NCBI GenBank assembly: GCA_900754495.1
Contig: CAAEDC010000181.1
Span: 1 to 8,011, forward strand
Direction of reading: 5' to 3'
Source: Eggerthellaceae bacterium
GTDB lineage: Bacteria > Actinomycetota > Coriobacteriia > Coriobacteriales > Eggerthellaceae
DNA length: 8,011 bases
Position 1 is the stretch's first letter. The number at the start of each line of letters is the position of its first letter. The translations under genes and the position numbers were made by a program. Below, one piece after another: positions 6,921-8,011 of this stretch. The notes under the pieces were generated by a model. That model was given only the letters and a program-made list of their open reading frames with translations. It searched no databases and had not been told where the DNA came from.

Positions 6921-7229
6921 TTACAGCTTGATCTCGATGTCGACGCCGGCGGGGAGGTCGAGACGCATCAGGGAGTCAACCGTGTTCGGGGTGGGCTCCA
7001 GGATGTCGATCAGGCGCTTGTGGGTGCGCATCTCGAACTGCTCGCGGGAATCCTTGTCGACGTGCGGCCCGCGGATGACGCAATACAGGTTGCGCTCGGT
7101 GGGCAGCGGAATGGGTCCGGAAACCTTGGCACCCGTCTTCTGGGCGGTGTCGACGATGAGCTTCGTGGACTGATCCACGATCTCGTGATCGTAGCCCTTC
7201 AAGCGGATGCGAATCTTTTGATTAGCCAC
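6921..7229 (-). CDS. rpsJ: 30S ribosomal protein S10
   Basis: S10 is a small-subunit head protein that also serves as NusE in antitermination complexes. From the GTG at 7229 it is 102 aa, exactly the family norm, and reads [20 protein letters not shown] onward. Conserved parts include [31 protein letters not shown] and the end [11 protein letters not shown]. An in-frame TTG 15 bases upstream would add five residues but overlaps the ribosome binding site, so GTG is preferred. It lies 29 bases after the fusA stop, with no tuf gene between. Confidence 0.97.
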   Translation of the reverse strand: MANQKIRIRLKGYDHEIVDQSTKLIVDTAQKTGAKVSGPIPLPTERNLYCVIRGPHVDKDSREQFEMRTHKRLIDILEPTPNTVDSLMRLDLPAGVDIEIKL

Positions 7230-7236
7230 TTGATTT

Positions 7237-7242
7237 ACCTCC
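7237..7242 (-). promoter_or_regulatory. Ribosome binding site that fixes the rpsJ start
   Basis: GGAGGT on the minus strand lies seven bases before the GTG at 7229. It overlaps the alternative upstream TTG codon, so that codon cannot use it. This supports the 102-residue S10. Confidence 0.85.
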
Positions 7243-7258
7243 AATTAGCGCGGGCGCC

Positions 7259-8011
7259 TTAGGCGTTCCCGCCGGCCTTGCTGATAATCTCTTCTGCCAC
7301 GTTCTTGGGCACCGGCTCGTACGAGTCGAACTGCATGGTGTACACAGCACGGCCCTGCGTGCCGGAACGCAGATCGGTGGCGTAACCGAACATCTGGCTC
7401 AGCGGAACCTTCGCGCTGATGACAGCGGCGTTGCCACGCTTCTCCTGACCCTGGATCAGGCCACGGCGGGACGGGATGTCGCCCATGACGAAGCCCATGT
7501 ACTCCTCGGGGGTCTCAACCTCGACGGCCATCATCGGCTCGAGGATGACCGGGTCGGACTTGCGCAGGGCGTCCTTGATGGCCATGGAACCGGCCACCTT
7601 GAAGGCCGCCTCGGAGGAGTCGACCTCGTGGTAGGAGCCGTCGATGAGCTCGACGCGGACGTCCTCGACGGGGTAGCCTGCCAGGACGCCGGAGTTCAGC
7701 GCCTCTTGGATGCCCTTGTCGATAGCCGGGATGTACTCCTTCGGCACGACGCCGCCGACGATCTTGTTCTCGAACTCGTAGCCCTTGCCGGCCTCCTGCG
7801 GGTACATGTTGATGACCGCATGGCCGTACTGGCCGCGACCACCGGACTGGCGCACGAACTTGCCCTCGGCGTTCATGACCTCGTGACCCGGACGCTCGCG
7901 ATAGGCAACCTGGGGCTTGCCCACGTTGGCCTCGACCTTGAACTCGCGCAGCAGGCGGTCGATGATGATCTCGAGGTGCAGCTCGCCCATGCCGGCGATG
8001 ATGGTCTGGCC
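7259..8011 (-). CDS. fusA: Translation elongation factor G, C-terminal part (5' end outside window)
   Basis: EF-G is the GTPase that drives ribosomal translocation and, with RRF, ribosome recycling. The window holds the last 250 residues and the TAA stop; the GTPase domain and start lie beyond 8011. The first residues, [15 protein letters not shown] with DRLLREF after, are the end of domain [15 protein letters not shown] (residues 56-67 of this fragment) opens the core of domain [22 protein letters not shown] and [20 protein letters not shown] belong to domain V. EF-G is preferred over paralogues (tetracycline-resistance or LepA-type factors) because of the domain IV motif and the position directly before rpsJ. 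Confidence 0.96.
   Translation of the reverse strand, partial: GQTIIAGMGELHLEIIIDRLLREFKVEANVGKPQVAYRERPGHEVMNAEGKFVRQSGGRGQYGHAVINMYPQEAGKGYEFENKIVGGVVPKEYIPAIDKGIQEALNSGVLAGYPVEDVRVELIDGSYHEVDSSEAAFKVAGSMAIKDALRKSDPVILEPMMAVEVETPEEYMGFVMGDIPSRRGLIQGQEKRGNAAVISAKVPLSQMFGYATDLRSGTQGRAVYTMQFDSYEPVPKNVAEEIISKAGGNA

Overview
This is a GC-rich bacterial window with every recognisable gene on the minus strand. It reads from 8011 down to 1. The high GC content, the strong G/C preference at third codon positions and a divergent trigger factor of a type I associate with the class Coriobacteriia (Eggerthella/Gordonibacter/Slackia relatives) point to that group. The assignment is an inference from protein style and was not searched.

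The right third (5332-8011) is a translation operon in transcription order: the end of fusA (EF-G), rpsJ (S10), rplC (L3), rplD (L4) and rplW (L23). Gaps are 29, 15, 35 and 0 nt, and each gene whose start is visible has a Shine-Dalgarno sequence. The S10 operon normally continues with rplB, rpsS, rplV and rpsC. Here it stops after rplW and is followed by a large palindromic element (5184-5301) and an intrinsic terminator (5128-5157).

The centre (1637-5077) is one very large gene for an FtsX/MacB-type ABC transporter permease of 1146 aa. It has two 4-TM halves and a long coiled coil of about 300 residues in its first extracellular domain. No ATPase gene is next to it. Its 3' end runs into a dense array of hairpin-forming palindromes (1401-1634). 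Both the array and the upstream palindrome carry a GACAGGGG core, so the permease is bracketed by REP-like repeats. This may mark an inserted or rearranged block.

The left part (1-1228) is most of the trigger factor gene (tig), which has its own promoter-like region and a strong ribosome binding site. It is cut by the window edge before its stop codon. EF-G, the ribosomal proteins and trigger factor are core translation and folding functions. The permease and the palindromes are the accessory and most unusual part. I found no CRISPR array, tRNA, rRNA or transposase gene.
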